NCBI GenBank assembly: GCA_021234535.1
Contig: CM037843.1
Span: 21,421,911 to 21,485,910, forward strand
DNA from: Stichopus chloronotus
Lineage: Eukaryota; Echinodermata; Holothuroidea; Aspidochirotida; Stichopodidae
Direction: 5' to 3'
Length of the DNA: 64,000 nucleotides
The notes beneath the pieces are model-generated. The model ran no database searches. It worked only from the letters and a program-made list of their open reading frames with translations, and was not told where the DNA came from. Made by a program: the position numbers and the translations under genes. Numbering within the stretch: the first letter of the stretch is position 1; every line of letters starts with the position of its first letter. This document shows, piece after piece, positions 61,321 through 64,000 of the stretch.

Positions 61321-61612
61321 GAAAATGAATTTTTTCCTGCCATTGTTTTGTGTCTTTGAAGAAACTACTGTATAGCATCACCTCCTGACCAACGATGATT
61401 ACTGGATCTCAAAAATCTCATTGGCTTGACAGCTTCCACATTAAAATTCAGCAGATGCAGTCACCAATTGTAAGACTTAATTGTCAAGATCTGCTAACAT
61501 TTGTGAGACACCACTAGTAGGCCTCAGAACCATTAGCATTTGTGCAATGTGTCCCTGTGCAATAGTTTTTTTTGAGTAATGTAGTGATAATCATCTTGCA
61601 CATATTTTGCAG

Positions 61613-62824
61613 ATGTTGAAAAGGAATATGCAGAAACAATTGTTCACTATCCTTACTCAATAGAACCAAATGCTGACAGGATGGTCATAACAGCTCCACT
61701 CAGGAAAACCGAACCAAAAAGGTGACTGCTCTAGGTAATGGTGCACTTGCTGGCAGTAATTTCAGAAATTGAGGTACCAGTAATTTTTTTCTTCTTGTTC
61801 CCAGATTGCAATTAATTGTATGAATTAAGAGACCCTTTATTTCTCTTGACTGACTTTGGTGATGGCAACCAACCTTTTTGCATGCTATGTATCACTGGTG
61901 TTAGGATATTGCAGAAAACAACTTTATACATGGGATGCTTTTTTGTTTCATGCCAATCAATACATTTCATGAGTGACATTCATCTGTCGACTCTCAACTG
62001 ACATCAATGGTAAACCTATAAGATTGAATAAGTTTGCAAGTGATTGTGCTTCCATGAAATTTGAGAAGAGAGGGAGCTATCGAAAAGCACCAACTGGGCA
62101 GAATCTGAAAGTTCAAAAATGCATGTAGGTCTACTTTGAATACCAGATGTCCATCTTTCGTCTTTGGCTGGCCAGCGAGAATGATGTATTGACTGACTTG
62201 CCAGAAAGAAAGTCCCACCTGAACTGATGTGGCTCTGTAAAAGCCACAGCCAACTAACACAGATCTCACTTAACACACAAACAGCGTGTCACAAAGTCAA
62301 AACAGAGAGCATGCTGAATCTCAAATATAAAACCAACTCTCACTGCTGGAGTTTGTGTCAATGGTTTTCATAATGGGACTTCAGTTGATCTCCAATTATC
62401 ATACATTACCTGCATGATGATGTACATTGTATTTATAGGTAATTGTATTTATTTAGTGCTTGCCCTTCAAGTGATCAAGTTGTTATCAAGGGACTGGGAA
62501 GAATGGGTGAGGAAATAGAAAAAAAGCTTCACCAACTAAGTATCACAATAATTGCTGTCTTTTCTTCAGAAGCCAAAGACGAGAACAAAAAAGACGCTCC
62601 TGCAATTCTATTCTCACTTTTGTTTTCTATTGACTCCTTTTTGGCAAGGCTGGAATATAATCATATTATACATCATTTTCAAAAAATCTGCTCAAACAAT
62701 TTACAGCTCAAAGCAGATGGCAGGCAAAGCTTCGACTGTACTGCTGGTTGCTTCTCCACCAATTATCTACCCTCCAAAACCCCATCTTACCAAGATGCCA
62801 CGCACACGAAGAAGCATAATTTGA
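61613..62824 (+). CDS. Two putative 3' exons of an unidentified gene
   Basis: An exon at 61613-61721 follows a good acceptor (CATATTTTGCAG) and encodes VEKEYAETIVHYPYSIEP, then MVITAPLRKTEPK, ending after two codon bases at donor AAG|GTGACT. A second at 62707-62824 follows CAATTTACAG and, joined in that phase, encodes MAGKASTVLLVASPPIIYP, then a basic tail RTRRSII and TGA. The matched phases support a join, but they are only two exons. I do not recognise the family. Alternatively the first exon ends at its own TGA (61723-61725) as a terminal exon. Upstream exons were not found. Confidence 0.35.
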
Positions 62825-63353
62825 CAACTATTTGTTTGTCGGTTATGTTGCACCTTTGCCATATCACAGTTTCTGTACTTGACCTGCGAAAGTAATGCTC
62901 CAAGCATCATATGTACATATGTCTAGCATCACCAATTAAGTTTTTCAGAATAGAAATAGAACAGAATAGTGTGTTTGTGGGCCAGACATTCAGTTACTCA
63001 GAGAACCCTCTATCAAATCAGGCATGGTCAACCAAGTGAAATGCAGTTGACTGCACCTTTGCAAAGTTCCCTGCAAATGTCTTGGCATTAATTTCCACTC
63101 CAAAAGGGTCGAACATGGAAAAAAAAGGTTCTCTAGTGCAAAGAAAAAAACAAATCTTGGTTGTTATGTGTATGTTAACACCATAAACAAAATGATTACA
63201 TACAATTTCAGCCTCAAAACATGACCAGCTGATATATCACATGGGCACTGGACAACCTTATCAAACATTGTAAGTTAAATTGCACAGTGTTTTAGCATGT
63301 ATTTTCTGCTGTATTTACAGTCACTTCACTTGTAAGGTTGAGCCTCACCTTAC
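62825..63353. other. Gap between putative exons
   Basis: Apart from the possible minus-strand coding segment near 63,065-63,120, I see no gene, repeat array or regulatory structure here. Confidence 0.3.
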
Positions 63354-63462
63354 AATTTCATAAATATATTTGGCAGCTTCATAGCTGGAGGGCTTGTCCT
63401 GCACTCCAAAGAAAATACACGTCGCGGTGGCCCTTGTGGTTCCAAGAGTACCAATACAATGA
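63354..63462 (-). CDS. Putative internal exon of an unidentified minus-strand gene
   Basis: Read on the minus strand, this 109-nt segment has acceptor TTGTGTCCACCAG and donor ATT|GTAAGG. It encodes HCIGTLGTTRATATCIFFG, then VQDKPSSYEAAKYIYEI, with a coding-like, non-repetitive composition. A downstream minus-strand segment near 63,065-63,120 (FDPFGVEINAKTFAGNFAK, donor-like AAG|GTGCAG) could be the next exon, but its acceptor is unclear. I cannot name the family. The rest of the gene would run off the right end. Confidence 0.35.
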
Positions 63463-64000
63463 CTGGTGGACACAAATGATACATTAGAAGGTAAAGGAAA
63501 CATGACTGAAATTATCTTATCAAGACCTAAACTACACTATCATACATTCATTCATTCAAGTCCTCACATTGGAATGGTGCTATGGCACTAAAAATGCTCA
63601 TGCAAAAGTGAACGGGTACAACTTAGACATTGCAAAATCCCTACGAAAGTACCTCTTCATTTCATTGTTGTTCCACTTGTGTTAAAAAATGAAGACCAAC
63701 TAAACAGTACATCCCAAATACTGACATGCGAACATCTAGACATGTTTTACGAATTGAAGACTTGTTTGAAAATGTACTAGCAGCACTGCAAAGAAATTTC
63801 CCTCCAAATTTACACCCTCCTTTATCTCCAGTTCCTACCCTCTCTCCCACACACCACCAAATCTGATACTTAGGCTGACAGTTTTAGAAACAGCTTTCAA
63901 ATAATTTGACACCTCTGACAGTTGTAACACTCCGCCCGTTCACCATCCCAACCAACCAATCTCTACCCCACCTTTCCCATTTCCCTGGCTTGGTGCTGCT
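63463..64000. other. Right edge, no gene recognised
   Basis: The sequence is T/C- and A-rich with a C-rich end near 63,900-64,000. No exon was recognised. Upstream exons of the minus-strand gene ending at 63354 may lie beyond the edge. Confidence 0.3.

Larger units (their letters stand above)
57844..61612. other. ANKEF1 3' flank and intergenic region
   Basis: Possible polyadenylation signals are ATTAAA at 58580-58585 and AATAAA at 59669-59674. A GGAAATGGCACTT-family copy is at about 60,200. No exon with convincing coding character was seen on either strand. Confidence 0.4.

Overview
The window is eukaryotic, intron-rich animal DNA of moderate to low GC. Four protein genes can be recognised by splicing exons at GT/AG sites with matched phases, and there are a few exon-like fragments without a name. 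All four are metazoan families: POLA2, CCDC170, COX7A and ANKEF1. The gene spacing, many short degenerate MITE-like elements, poly-C tracts and motifs such as TAGGCCTA fit a marine invertebrate deuterostome. An echinoderm is my best guess, but this is an inference without a database search.

Layout. Positions 1-12.1 kb (+) hold 14 exons of POLA2, the B subunit of DNA polymerase alpha-primase, lacking only its first exon (about 36 residues, left of the window). Positions 16.5-25.3 kb (-) hold a complete nine-exon CCDC170, a coiled-coil microtubule-associated protein, with one base missing in its eighth exon. Positions 29.4-31.1 kb (-) hold the last two coding exons of a COX7A2L/COX7A-type gene. 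Positions 37.8-38.4 kb (+) hold a second COX7A-type gene with the same final-exon length, pointing the other way; between them lies a solo LTR (33.1-34.1 kb). Positions 38.4-49.7 kb are mostly repeats and MITEs, with a fragment resembling a TFIIS N-terminal domain near 47.9 kb. Positions 49.7-57.8 kb (+) hold a complete seven-exon ANKEF1. Positions 57.8-64 kb hold its 3' flank, repeats and two sets of unnamed exons (61.6-62.8 kb + and 63.35-63.46 kb -).

The genes do not form one pathway: POLA2 is replicative, the COX7A pair is respiratory, and CCDC170 and ANKEF1 are linked to microtubules or cilia. The accessory interest lies in the COX7A paralogue pair, two very long inverted-repeat elements (28.2-28.8 and 53.3-54.0 kb), a 144-bp tandem array rich in TGACCT half-sites (30.15-30.75 kb), a recent 262-bp tandem duplication (24.1-24.6 kb) and several TIR elements. 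I found no clear evidence of an undescribed multi-gene system.
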